Assembly (NCBI GenBank): GCA_964579505.1
Contig: CAZOGC010000018.1
Coordinates: 1-40,956 of the forward strand
From: JAJYSO01 sp964579505
GTDB taxonomy: Bacteria; Bacteroidota; Bacteroidia; Flavobacteriales; Flavobacteriaceae
Direction: 5' to 3'
DNA length: 40,956 nucleotides
The translations under genes were made by a program, and so were the position numbers. This document shows positions 32,534-40,618 of this stretch, in pieces. The notes under the pieces are model-generated. The model saw only the letters and a list, made by a program, of their open reading frames with translations, was not told where the DNA came from and made no database searches. Each line of letters starts with the position of its first letter. Within the stretch, counting starts at the first letter, position 1.

Positions 32534-33144
32534 GTTTTTTGTGATTGTAAGGTGGCAGCAAAATACTGGTTTAATTCGAAAATCAATTCAAATTGAGCGC
32601 GTTTTAACCGTTGACTGATGGTAGATTGAGAAACGGCTAGCTCTTGCGCTATTTCTTGTTGAGGTTTTGTGGGGTTATTTAATTTATAGTATACCATTTC
32701 TGCTGATACAGTTGACCAGTTGTCCATAAAAGTTAAGGCCAATTTCAACATAAGGTTAAGCGTGTCATCAAAAGAAGTATTATCGCTCTTAAAAAGGATA
32801 TTTTGTTTGGTTGATTTTGTTTGTTCAAAAACGCGTCCTGAATAAAGATAAGCAGTTCCGTTGGCTTGCGTAATGTGAGGATGGGTGTAATTCTCATCTC
32901 CTAAACCTATTCCTAACCTGATGTCTAACTCAGGTTGTTTTTTTAGTAAGCTCTTTATAAGAAAAGCGATTAATAGTGCTTTTTCAGGCTGTTGAAGTTT
33001 TAACTGAAACTCATCTCCCCGATAGATTTCCCAGGTGTTAGGAGCTGTGCCTAATGTGTGTAGAAATGCCTGTAATTGAGGCAACCACTGTTGAGGTGAA
33101 TGCCTTGCAGAATTGATAATATCTCCGGTTATAACAGCAATCAT
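32530..33144 (-). CDS. SatD family protein with C-terminal helix-turn-helix
   Basis: 204 residues from ATG 33144; the upstream ATG at 33186 lies beyond the -7 element (33173-33180) and is rejected. The N-terminal domain begins MIAVITGDIINSAR (Asp8), then EIYRGDEFQLKL (G43-D44-E45-F46), then IRLGIGLGDE (76-83) and GTAYLYSGRVFE (96-107). This order of signatures is like class III nucleotide cyclases and GGDEF palms, although SatD has no known catalytic activity. The C-terminus (about 150-190) is a winged or sigma4-like helix-turn-helix: QQEIAQELAVSQSTISQRLK. A DNA-binding, ligand-sensing role is plausible. It is first in an operon with DUF3307 and DUF423. Confidence 0.8.
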   Translation of the reverse strand: MIAVITGDIINSARHSPQQWLPQLQAFLHTLGTAPNTWEIYRGDEFQLKLQQPEKALLIAFLIKSLLKKQPELDIRLGIGLGDENYTHPHITQANGTAYLYSGRVFEQTKSTKQNILFKSDNTSFDDTLNLMLKLALTFMDNWSTVSAEMVYYKLNNPTKPQQEIAQELAVSQSTISQRLKRAQFELIFELNQYFAATLQSQKT

Positions 33145-33157
33145 TTTTAATAATCTA

Positions 33158-33197
33158 TATAACTTATAATGACAAATATAATACAAATAACTTATAA
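33158..33197 (-). promoter_or_regulatory. satD promoter flanked by two palindromic sites
   Basis: The minus-strand -7 element TATATTTG (33173-33180) is flanked by two copies of ATAACTTATAA on the plus strand (33159-33169 and 33187-33197), spaced 28 bases. The core ATAACTTAT is palindromic around a central base, and the first copy extends to TATAACTTATA (33158-33168). Their placement suits an autoregulatory operator for the helix-turn-helix protein SatD; this is inferred. Confidence 0.5.
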
Positions 33198-33245
33198 ATT
33201 AGAATATAAGCTGAATAAATGATAATTTGTAATAAAAGATTACGC

Positions 33246-33274
33246 CAAAAAAATCCCGGTTTAAGACCGGGATT
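33246..33274 (-). terminator. carB terminator
   Basis: AATCCCGGT (33252-33260) pairs with ACCGGGATT (33266-33274) around a 5-base loop, and the minus strand continues into a T-run. It ends carB and separates it from satD. Confidence 0.88.
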
Positions 33275-33294
33275 GAAAGTGTTATTTGTGTTTG

Positions 33295-36147
33295 TTAGCG
33301 CGTTAAATACATTTTTCTGCGGGCATACAAATCATAAAACTGATCGTCTCTTAAGTTATCGATAAACAAAATACTCTCTCCGGTGCTCTTCATTTCCGGA
33401 CCGAGTTGTTTGTTTACGTGTGGAAATTTGCTAAAAGAGAACACCGGCTGTTTAATAGCGTATCCTTTTAATTGAGGATTAAAATTAAAGTCGGTTAGTT
33501 TTTTCTCGCCCAACATTACTTTAGTGGCATAATTTACATACGGTTCGCCATAAGCTTTTGAGATGAAAGGTACCGTTCTAGAAGCACGAGGGTTGGCTTC
33601 AATAATGTACACCTTGTTGTCTTTTACGGCAAACTGCACATTAATAAGACCCACGGTTTCAAGTGCTAAAGCAATTTTCTTGGTATGGTCTTTTATTTGT
33701 TGAATAACCAAATCGCCGAGTGTAAATACCGGTAGCAGTGCATTTGAGTCGCCAGAGTGGATTCCGCAAGGTTCAATATGTTCCATAATACCAATGATAT
33801 ACACATTTTTGCCATCGCAAATAGCATCGGCTTCAGCTTCTATAGCGCCATCTAAATAGCGATCTAAAAGTAGCTTGTTATTCGGTATTTTATGGAATAA
33901 ATCAACTACATGTGCCTCTAGTTCCTCTTTGTTAATAACAATCTTCATGCCTTGTCCTCCGAGTACATAAGAAGGTCTGACGAGAATAGGAAAATCTAAC
34001 TGATCTGCTAACTCAAGAGCTTCTTCAGCTGTTTTGGCTGTTCCGAACTCCGGATAAGGAATATTATTTTCTTTTAGTAGCGTAGAGAATTTACCTCTGT
34101 CTTCGGCTAAGTCTAAAGCATCATAACTAGTTCCAATAATTTTAATGCCGTAGCGCTCTAATTTTTCTGCTAGTTTTAAGGCCGTCTGCCCCCCAAGCTG
34201 TACGATAACACCTTCGGGTTTTTCGTGTAAGATGATGTCGTAAATATGTTCCCAAAAAACCGGTTCAAAATACAATTTATCGGCAATATCAAAATCGGTT
34301 GAAACGGTTTCGGGGTTACAGTTAATCATAATGGTTTCATAGCCGCATTCTTCAGCCGCCATCACCCCGTGTACACAGCAATAATCAAATTCAATGCCTT
34401 GCCCAATTCGGTTAGGGCCTGACCCCAAAACAATAATTTTTTTCTTATCGGTTACAATACTTTCATCTTGTGCAAAAGGTTTTTCTCCGGCAAGTTGCAT
34501 TTCATTTTCAAAAGTAGAATAGTAGTAAGGTGTTTTGGCTTCAAACTCTGCTGCGCACGTATCTACCATCTTGTACACTCGTTGAATGTTGAGTTCTTCT
34601 CGTTTCTTGTGTACTTGGCTTTCAAGACATTTTAGCATGTGAGCAATCTGTCTGTCGGCAAAACCTTTTTGTTTGGCTTCTAGCAACAAGTCTCTGCTTA
34701 AGGTGTCTATGGTGTATTTGCTAATTTCTTTTTCAATAGCATCTAGTTCTGCAAATTGATTGAGAAACCACATGTCTATTTTTGTAATTTCGTGAATACT
34801 GCTCAGCGGGATACCGGCCTGAATGGCATCATAAATTACAAAAACGCGGTCCCAGCTAGGATTCTTTAGCTTCTCAACAATGGTGTCGTAGTCGGTATAT
34901 CCTTTTCCATCGGCTCCTAAACCATTTCGCTTAATTTCTAACGACTGGGTAGCTTTGTGTAGCGCTTCTGCAAAAGAACGACCAATACCCATTACTTCTC
35001 CTACGGCTTTCATTTGTGGACCTAAAGTGCGATCAGAGCCTTCAAATTTGTCAAAATTCCAGCGAGGAATTTTCACGATTACATAGTCTAATGCAGGTTC
35101 AAATAAAGCAGAAGTGGTTTTGGTAATTTGGTTGTCTAGCTCGTCTAGGGTATAGCCCAATGCTAATTTGGTGGCTATTTTGGCAATAGGATAGCCGGTA
35201 GCTTTTGAGGCGAGGGCAGAAGAACGTGACACCCGAGGGTTAATTTCTACAGCAATAATGTCTTCTTTTTCGTCGGGGCTTACCGAAAATTGTACGTTAC
35301 ACCCTCCGGCAAAGTTACCAATATTGCGCATCATTTTAATACCCATATCGCGCATACGCTGAAATGTAGTATCACTTAAGGTCATCGCTGGAGCTACCGT
35401 TATAGAGTCTCCGGTATGAATGCCCATGGGATCCATATTTTCTACCGTACAAATAATAACTACGTTGTCATTTTTGTCGCGTAAAAGCTCTAGCTCAAAC
35501 TCTTTCCAGCCTTGTAGTGCTTTGTCTATCAATACCTCGTGAATGGGTGAAATCTCTAGGCCTCTGGCAAGAGCTTCTTCAAATTCTTCTGCGGTATTAA
35601 CAAACGCCGCACCGGCGCCGCCTAAGGTATATGAGGCGCGAATAAGAAGCGGTAACCCAAATTCTTGAGCAATTTCTTTACCCTCTAGCATAGATTTAGC
35701 TGTTTTGGCCGGAGCTACAGGTATGTCAATCTTTTGCATGAGTTTTTTAAACTCTTCTCTATCTTCGGTAATGTTGATGGCGTCTACATCTACCCCAATC
35801 ATTTTTACCTTATAATCTTCCCAAATTCCTTTTTCATCGGCTTCAATAGCCAAGTTTAGAGCTGTTTGCCCCCCCATAGTAGGTAAAACCGCATCAATTT
35901 GAGGATTTTCTTCTAAAATCTCAACAATAGATTTAGTGGTAAGTGGTTTGAGATAAACCTTATCGGCCATGGCAGGGTCTGTCATAATTGTGGCCGGATT
36001 CGAGTTAATTAAAATGGTTTCGATACCTTCTTCTCGTAGTGACCGCAAAGATTGAGAACCGGAATAATCAAACTCACATGCTTGACCAATAACAATGGGG
36101 CCGGAGCCAATAATCAAAATACTTTTTAAGGAATCGTTTTTAGGCAT
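33295..36147 (-). CDS. carB: Carbamoyl-phosphate synthase large subunit, without C-terminal MGS domain
   Basis: 950 residues, about 120 shorter than E. coli CarB (1073). Two ATP-grasp halves are complete: the first opens ILIIGSGPIVIGQACEFDYS and the second (from about residue 555) IIVLGSGPNRIGQGIEFDYC, with NPRVSRSSALASKATGYPIA and NPRASRTVPFISKAYGEPYV as the matching metal/ATP motifs. The protein ends soon after LGPEMKSTGE, at DDQFYDLYARRKMYLTR, so the MGS-like domain that binds UMP and ornithine in E. coli is missing. The enzyme makes carbamoyl phosphate for pyrimidines and arginine. No carA is nearby. Confidence 0.95.
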   Translation of the reverse strand: MPKNDSLKSILIIGSGPIVIGQACEFDYSGSQSLRSLREEGIETILINSNPATIMTDPAMADKVYLKPLTTKSIVEILEENPQIDAVLPTMGGQTALNLAIEADEKGIWEDYKVKMIGVDVDAINITEDREEFKKLMQKIDIPVAPAKTAKSMLEGKEIAQEFGLPLLIRASYTLGGAGAAFVNTAEEFEEALARGLEISPIHEVLIDKALQGWKEFELELLRDKNDNVVIICTVENMDPMGIHTGDSITVAPAMTLSDTTFQRMRDMGIKMMRNIGNFAGGCNVQFSVSPDEKEDIIAVEINPRVSRSSALASKATGYPIAKIATKLALGYTLDELDNQITKTTSALFEPALDYVIVKIPRWNFDKFEGSDRTLGPQMKAVGEVMGIGRSFAEALHKATQSLEIKRNGLGADGKGYTDYDTIVEKLKNPSWDRVFVIYDAIQAGIPLSSIHEITKIDMWFLNQFAELDAIEKEISKYTIDTLSRDLLLEAKQKGFADRQIAHMLKCLESQVHKKREELNIQRVYKMVDTCAAEFEAKTPYYYSTFENEMQLAGEKPFAQDESIVTDKKKIIVLGSGPNRIGQGIEFDYCCVHGVMAAEECGYETIMINCNPETVSTDFDIADKLYFEPVFWEHIYDIILHEKPEGVIVQLGGQTALKLAEKLERYGIKIIGTSYDALDLAEDRGKFSTLLKENNIPYPEFGTAKTAEEALELADQLDFPILVRPSYVLGGQGMKIVINKEELEAHVVDLFHKIPNNKLLLDRYLDGAIEAEADAICDGKNVYIIGIMEHIEPCGIHSGDSNALLPVFTLGDLVIQQIKDHTKKIALALETVGLINVQFAVKDNKVYIIEANPRASRTVPFISKAYGEPYVNYATKVMLGEKKLTDFNFNPQLKGYAIKQPVFSFSKFPHVNKQLGPEMKSTGESILFIDNLRDDQFYDLYARRKMYLTR

Positions 36148-36186
36148 GTTTTAAGTAGGTTTAAAGTAAAATTAAGGGGATTATAT

Positions 36187-36221
36187 AAAAAAAGGCGTTA
36201 CCCAATGTAACACCTTTTTTT
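36187..36221 (-). terminator. rpmH terminator
   Basis: A hairpin GGCGTTAC/GTAACACC with a 5-base loop has one mismatch on the plus strand that becomes a G-U pair on the minus strand, flanked by A and T runs. It serves the minus-strand rpmH. Confidence 0.75.
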
Positions 36222-36250
36222 AAAAAATATGTCTTTTAAAAACATGATAA

Positions 36251-36409
36251 TCAATATTTATGACGACTTTCTGAAGATACGGTAAGTTTTTTACGTCCTT
36301 TTGCTCTTCTTTTAGCCAAGACTTTTCGTCCGTTGGCGTCATTCATACGTTGTCTAAACCCGTGTTTGTTTTTTCGTTTTCGCTTAGAGGGTTGAAAAGT
36401 CCTTTTCAT
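36251..36409 (-). CDS. rpmH: 50S ribosomal protein L34
   Basis: This 52-residue gene shows the L34 signature MKRTFQPSKRKRKNKHGFRQ, then RMNDANGRKVLAKRRAKGRKKL, and ends SSESRHKY before a TGA stop. The small, very basic protein belongs to the large ribosomal subunit. It has its own promoter (36478-36507) and terminator. The TGA stop in a ribosomal protein gene is good evidence that TGA is not reassigned. Confidence 0.96.
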   Translation of the reverse strand: MKRTFQPSKRKRKNKHGFRQRMNDANGRKVLAKRRAKGRKKLTVSSESRHKY

Positions 36410-36477
36410 TATCTAAAATTTTATTTTCGTAATTATCAGCTAAAAGCGCGGCATTACCCTTCGCTTAAAATCGGTCG

Positions 36478-36507
36478 CAAATATACAATATGTTTTACTC
36501 TTTCAAA
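36478..36507 (-). promoter_or_regulatory. rpmH promoter
   Basis: The minus strand reads TTTG (36504-36507), an 18-base spacer and TATATTTG (36478-36485): a full, near-consensus Bacteroidota promoter, fitting a highly expressed ribosomal gene. Confidence 0.6.
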
Positions 36508-36540
36508 GAAAAATTTAAATAAATTATGCATCGTTTTTCA

Positions 36541-36548
36541 TACCTTTG
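36541..36548 (+). promoter_or_regulatory. -7 element for the TPR membrane protein
   Basis: TACCTTTG, an exact match, about 80 bases before the ATG at 36629. An imperfect hairpin at 36566-36596 (AAGGC/GCCTT inside CACC/GGTG) lies in the leader. Confidence 0.45.
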
Positions 36549-36628
36549 CCCTCGTTTATAAAAAACACCAAGTAAAGGCTTGTTTTGCCTTAGGTGATGC
36601 AGTTTAGAAATTCAAAAATACACAAACC

Positions 36629-37144
36629 ATGTATAATAAGAATATAAAATTAGGAATAGCCGTTCTTATATTGGCTTATGCCGCCTATCAATTTAGTGAA
36701 GGATTTATCGGAAATGGAATTATGTGGGTGCTCATAGCCGGTATTTTTGTCTTTTTCTATTTTAAAAATGAATTTATTTTGTTGGCTTTTTTGCAGTTGC
36801 GGAAACAAAATTTTGAAAAAGCGAAACGTTGGTTGTCAAAAATTAAGAAGCCAGAAAGTGCTTTAATAAAAAAACAACAGGGTTATTTTTGGTATTTACA
36901 CGGGTTAATGGTCTCTCAGACCAACCTTACTCAGGCCGAAAAATATTTTAAGAAAGCTATTCGATTAGGATTGAGTATGAAACACGATTTGGCCATGGCT
37001 AAATTAAACTTAGCTGGAATAGCGCTCTCTAAAAGACGTAAACGTGAAGCTCAAATCTTATTGAAAGAGGCTAAAAAATTAGATAAACACAATATGCTAA
37101 CAGACCAAATTAGAATGGTAAAACAGCAAATGAAGAAGATTTAG
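36629..37144 (+). CDS. Membrane-anchored TPR protein
   Basis: 171 residues. Two N-terminal membrane helices (about 7-24 and 28-46) are followed by a cytosolic or periplasmic domain with TPR-like pairs of helices: KQQGYFWYLHGLMVSQTNLTQAEKYFKKAIRLG and then HDLAMAKLNLAGIALSKRRKREAQILLKEAKKLD. These are protein-binding repeats; the partner is not known. It is convergent with the lytic transglycosylase, eight bases apart, with no visible terminator. Confidence 0.75.
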   Translation: MYNKNIKLGIAVLILAYAAYQFSEGFIGNGIMWVLIAGIFVFFYFKNEFILLAFLQLRKQNFEKAKRWLSKIKKPESALIKKQQGYFWYLHGLMVSQTNLTQAEKYFKKAIRLGLSMKHDLAMAKLNLAGIALSKRRKREAQILLKEAKKLDKHNMLTDQIRMVKQQMKKI

Positions 37145-37152
37145 CCCTTTTA

Positions 37153-38112
37153 TTACTGCTCCGGCTTATAGGTATAATACCCTTTTTTCGGAATTTTGAT
37201 ATAGTAATTTTTGTTTGAGTCGTTGTCTAAAAACGTATCGCGAAGCCAAGGGTTATGAATTTTTAAAATTTTGTAATTAATGCCAAAGTGTTTGGCAAAT
37301 TTGGCAAAATCAGAAACCGAAGAATCTACGGTTACCACATAAGTGGGCACCATGTTGTATAAATCGCGTTTTTTGTAGTTAAACCCATATTCGTGTGGAT
37401 GGCTTAAAATTTCTTTCAATGCTAAAATTCTAAACACATAACGCGAGGTTTCTGCTCCCAATAATAAGTCGTAATAATTGGTAACTTCTTGGCGCTCTTG
37501 TTGTCGTTCAATGCCATTTATGCCGGCATTATAGGCTGCCGCTGCCAAGGTCCATGAGCCAAAGCGCTCTTTGGCCTTTTTAAAATATTGGCAGGCGGCT
37601 TCGGTTTCTTTTTCAAGGTTATATCGCTCGTCTACATTATCGTTTACTTCAAGTCCGTATTGTCTAGCAGTACCCTTCATAAACTGCCAAAATCCGGTAG
37701 CTCCGGCAGGAGACACGACCTGTTGTAGGCCACTTTCAGCTACCGCTAAGTATTTAAAATCATCTGGAATTCCGTTTTTAGCCAAGATAGGTTCTATAAT
37801 CGGAAAATATTCATGAGCACGTTTAATGAGCAACAGCCCGTTAGATTGCCAATAGGTGTTTACCAATAGTTCACGATCTAAACGTTTGCGTATATCCGGA
37901 TTTTTGAGCGGAACAGACTCTCCTGCAAAATTGATATGTTTGGGTAAGGGGATAGCATAAACGTTGTAATCTTTTACAAGACTGGTAGAATCAATCTTGT
38001 TTTCTTTTGTATTCGATAAATTTTCTGAAGGTGCTTTGGTAAAAGCTTGAATAGAAAAGCCGATAATAACAAGTAATCCAAAGCAAGCCAGTATATTTTT
38101 TAGGTATTTCAT
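37153..38112 (-). CDS. Lytic transglycosylase, MltD/SLT type
   Basis: 319 residues. A signal anchor (about 8-25) is followed by the SLT goose-lysozyme-like domain: FKYLAVAESGLQ with the catalytic Glu, GATGFWQFMKGTARQYGL, and LAAAAYNAGINGIERQQ. The C-terminal part (about 255-315) ends in a LysM-like pattern (FAKHFGINYKILKIHNPWL then NYYIKIPKKG), a single degenerate wall-binding repeat. It cleaves peptidoglycan glycan strands to anhydro ends in the periplasm. Confidence 0.88.
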   Translation of the reverse strand: MKYLKNILACFGLLVIIGFSIQAFTKAPSENLSNTKENKIDSTSLVKDYNVYAIPLPKHINFAGESVPLKNPDIRKRLDRELLVNTYWQSNGLLLIKRAHEYFPIIEPILAKNGIPDDFKYLAVAESGLQQVVSPAGATGFWQFMKGTARQYGLEVNDNVDERYNLEKETEAACQYFKKAKERFGSWTLAAAAYNAGINGIERQQERQEVTNYYDLLLGAETSRYVFRILALKEILSHPHEYGFNYKKRDLYNMVPTYVVTVDSSVSDFAKFAKHFGINYKILKIHNPWLRDTFLDNDSNKNYYIKIPKKGYYTYKPEQ

Positions 38113-38156
38113 AAGAAGGTATTTTCCGTATTTTTACAACGGGGAAAAGTTACGGA

Positions 38157-38846
38157 TTATTTTTTAGAGGGTAGTTTTCCGGAAGTCATCAAAGCGGGTA
38201 AATTTTCATTAAACCATCTAAAACGATTTATAATCATTAAGTGAGTTCCCCCTTCTACAAGAATGCAGTTTTTTATGTATTTAGCCGGTAAAATTTGGTC
38301 TTTCGTGCCTTGAATATGAATAATTCCCGGAAGCGGCTCGGTTCTATTCCAATATAAAAATTCGTGCGCTGCCCAGCGTATATAACGTTTGTCGTCAACG
38401 CCTATAAACTTATTGTAGATATGAAGTCTACTTTTAATATATTTTCCTAACGGCCAACGTTCCATTTTTCGAAAGTGTTTGGCCAGCCAGGCCGGTAAAA
38501 GTTTATAGAGTCTTGTGCGCCGCCCCCATTGCATTATAGGCGGTATTTCGTATTTTGTTTTTACACTAGAGATAAGAATGAGTTTTTTTACTGAAATAAA
38601 TTTCTGCATCTCTTGAATAACCACCCCTCCGAGTGAAACTCCTATTAATATCACATTTTTGTGTTTTACTTCTGTACACATACGTTTAGAATAGACTTCT
38701 ATGGGCTCCTTTTTCGTAGGCATTTTCCACGGAATCCAATGTATGCAATACCGATCTTTAGGCAGATGTAGATGTTCAAAAATAGTGGGCTTGGCACACA
38801 TGCCGGGTACACAATAAACGTGTGTTATGAAGGTGGGTTCTTTCAT
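38157..38846 (-). CDS. Alpha/beta hydrolase
   Basis: 229 residues. The nucleophile elbow is IGVSLGG (Ser of GxSxG at about residue 71). The acid is probably Asp in IQGTKDQILP and the base His in VEGGTHLMI, the usual order. A helical cap region (about 98-155) carries many Lys/Arg and aromatic residues. No signal peptide. Substrate unknown; esterase, thioesterase or lipase roles are all possible. A -7 element lies at 38897-38904. Confidence 0.8.
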   Translation of the reverse strand: MKEPTFITHVYCVPGMCAKPTIFEHLHLPKDRYCIHWIPWKMPTKKEPIEVYSKRMCTEVKHKNVILIGVSLGGVVIQEMQKFISVKKLILISSVKTKYEIPPIMQWGRRTRLYKLLPAWLAKHFRKMERWPLGKYIKSRLHIYNKFIGVDDKRYIRWAAHEFLYWNRTEPLPGIIHIQGTKDQILPAKYIKNCILVEGGTHLMIINRFRWFNENLPALMTSGKLPSKK

Positions 38847-39159
38847 TTTAACATTGGTAACTAAGGAATTAGATTAAAATTAGTTAATTTTACCTACAAA
38901 AATAGGATTATTTCCATTGAGTTTTATTCCTATAAAGTTTTCGCAAATTTATTATTCGTACAGAGGAAAATTATTCAATACATAATTGATTTATAATGAG
39001 TGTTTTATGTATTTAAATTGTATAGAGTAACGCGATATTTGAAATTTTGACTCATTCGTTTTTGAAAATAATAGGTAAGAACGTTTTTAAGAAAACAGCT
39101 AAAAACAAAACAAACATGTCCTTTAATAAAAGGAAAAGAAAAAACTAACACTTGTAAGT
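38847..39159. other. Intergenic region with divergent promoters
   Basis: No gene is supported. It has minus-strand -7 elements for the hydrolase (TATTTTTG at 38897-38904 and TAAATTTG at 38944-38951). A ten-codon basic frame (39116-39148) lies just before the GNAT gene but is too short to call. No clear terminator, repeat or RNA gene is seen. Confidence 0.55.
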
Positions 39160-39465
39160 ATGAATGATGACGAAAACCTCGAGATTAAGAATAACGAGTT
39201 TTTAAGGCAGTTTGAAGCCACTATTGATGGTAAACTCGTAAAATTGGAGTATTCTACACAACCCCGAAAAATTTTCTTAACAAAATTTGTGATGAATGAA
39301 CACCTGAGAAGTCAGGGGTATGACCAGCAATTTTTAACGGCTATCTTTAATAAATTTGTGGAAGACCATGTACGCGTAGTACCTACGTGCCCCGAGGTGG
39401 CTATGTTTTTTAAAGCACATAAACGAAAATATAAGAGTTTACTACCTACCGGAATAAATATTTAA
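39160..39465 (+). CDS. GNAT-fold N-acetyltransferase, YjdJ-like
   Basis: 101 residues, matching the small YjdJ-type GNAT group. The pattern FEATIDGKLVKLEYSTQPRKIFLTKFVMNEHLRSQGYDQQFLTAIFNKF gives the beta-strand core and acetyl-CoA loop (R-S-Q-G-Y-D-Q in place of the R-G-x-G-x-G/A form). PTCPEVAMFFKAHKRKYKSLLP is the conserved C-terminal Cys segment. The acceptor is unknown. It shares a strand with yraN 62 bases on. Confidence 0.75.
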   Translation: MNDDENLEIKNNEFLRQFEATIDGKLVKLEYSTQPRKIFLTKFVMNEHLRSQGYDQQFLTAIFNKFVEDHVRVVPTCPEVAMFFKAHKRKYKSLLPTGINI

Positions 39466-39527
39466 TTTAGTAAGCTATTTCTAAAATAAATTAAAGACAC
39501 GCTTTAAGGTGGTATCTATGATTTACG

Positions 39528-39887
39528 ATGGCTAAACACAACGCTTTAGGAAAAGAGGGGGAAGATATGGCAACAGCTTATCTGCGGCAAAAAGGATATC
39601 GTATTTTAGAACGCAATTATCGTTACTTAAAAGCTGAAGTAGATATTATTGTCCAAAAAGGAAACACCGTAATTGCAGTAGAAGTTAAAACCCGAAGCAC
39701 TCCGGATTTTGGAAATCCACAAGATTTTGTAAAACCCCAACAAATACAACGATTAGTGCTGGCACTAGATCATTATATTACTAAGAATAACCTAGAAGTA
39801 GAGGCGCGGTTCGATATTGTTGCTATTATTAAAAATAAGTTAGGCGTAAAATTAGAGCATCTAGAGGATGCTTTTCTGCATTTTTAA
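39528..39887 (+). CDS. yraN: YraN family (UPF0102) nuclease-fold protein
   Basis: 119 residues. The endonuclease-like core is clear: GKEGEDMATAYLRQKGYRILERNYR, then EVDIIVQKGNTVIAVEVKTRS, the D-x-n-ExK catalytic pattern of this restriction-like fold, then a helix and FDIVAII. Conserved in bacteria and often linked to DNA repair or Holliday-junction work, though no activity is firmly shown. There is no promoter motif directly upstream, so it may be read with the GNAT gene. Confidence 0.9.
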   Translation: MAKHNALGKEGEDMATAYLRQKGYRILERNYRYLKAEVDIIVQKGNTVIAVEVKTRSTPDFGNPQDFVKPQQIQRLVLALDHYITKNNLEVEARFDIVAIIKNKLGVKLEHLEDAFLHF

Positions 39888-40034
39888 CCGATTATTTTTA
39901 TCCTTTTTTCCTTGCTTTCCCCTTAAAAAATGCTGAAATTTGATAGCGTTTTATACCTGAAGTCAACACACTTTTTTGTGCTTGAGAATCAAGCGTAAAC
40001 GTTTTACAGATTTATTAATTTTAAAACAAAAATT

Positions 40035-40532
40035 ATGGCATTAACAGATATGCTTATTAAAGAGATAGAAAAAGAAGCCGCAGGGACTAAAAAAACCTTA
40101 GAACGGGTGCCGGCTGATAAATTTGATTGGCAACCGCACCAAAAATCCATGACTATGAAGCAGCTAGCCACGCATATTGTTGGTTTGGTACAGATGACAG
40201 GTATTGCTGCTACGACTGATTATTTGGATTTTGTCGAAGGAACCATGAAAACTCCCGAAATTAATAGTACAGAAGATTTGGTGACCGAATTTGATAAAAA
40301 CACGCAAGAAACAATAGCTGCTTTAAAATCGATCAAAGACGAAGATTTAAATAAAGAATGGGTTTTACGTGCTGGCGATCATGTTATTGTAAAAGCACCT
40401 AAGTTGGAGGCTATACGCACGATGGCTTTAAATCATACCTATCATCATCGGGCTCAATTGGGCGTTTATCTACGATTGTTAGATATACCCGTGCCGGGAG
40501 TGTACGGGCCCAGTGCAGATGATAAAGCATAA
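40035..40532 (+). CDS. DinB family protein
   Basis: 165 residues with the DinB four-helix layout. Likely metal ligands are His47 in LATHIVGLVQM and two histidines in NHTYHHRAQLGVYLR near residue 137. The family binds a divalent metal, and some members act as thiol-dependent transferases or maleylpyruvate isomerases; the reaction here is unknown. It ends in a strong terminator. Confidence 0.85.
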   Translation: MALTDMLIKEIEKEAAGTKKTLERVPADKFDWQPHQKSMTMKQLATHIVGLVQMTGIAATTDYLDFVEGTMKTPEINSTEDLVTEFDKNTQETIAALKSIKDEDLNKEWVLRAGDHVIVKAPKLEAIRTMALNHTYHHRAQLGVYLRLLDIPVPGVYGPSADDKA

Positions 40533-40550
40533 TGATAAGTTATGTGGATT

Positions 40551-40589
40551 AAAAAAGTTCCGCTGAAATCACATCAGCGGAACTTTTTT
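40551..40589. terminator. Bidirectional terminator after the DinB gene
   Basis: A perfect 16-bp stem (40551-40566 with 40574-40589) including A and T runs and a 7-base loop, between convergent DinB and efflux-adaptor genes. Confidence 0.92.
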
Positions 40590-40618
40590 CATTTTGTTAT
40601 TTAGAAAAACTTTCTTGG

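Noticed and set aside
36350..36607. An 85-codon plus-strand frame over the rpmH region.
   Set aside because: It is antisense to rpmH and to both promoter elements, and its composition is not protein-like.
39116..39148. A ten-codon basic leader peptide before the GNAT gene.
   Set aside because: Too short and AT-rich to distinguish from chance; no attenuator-type hairpin follows.
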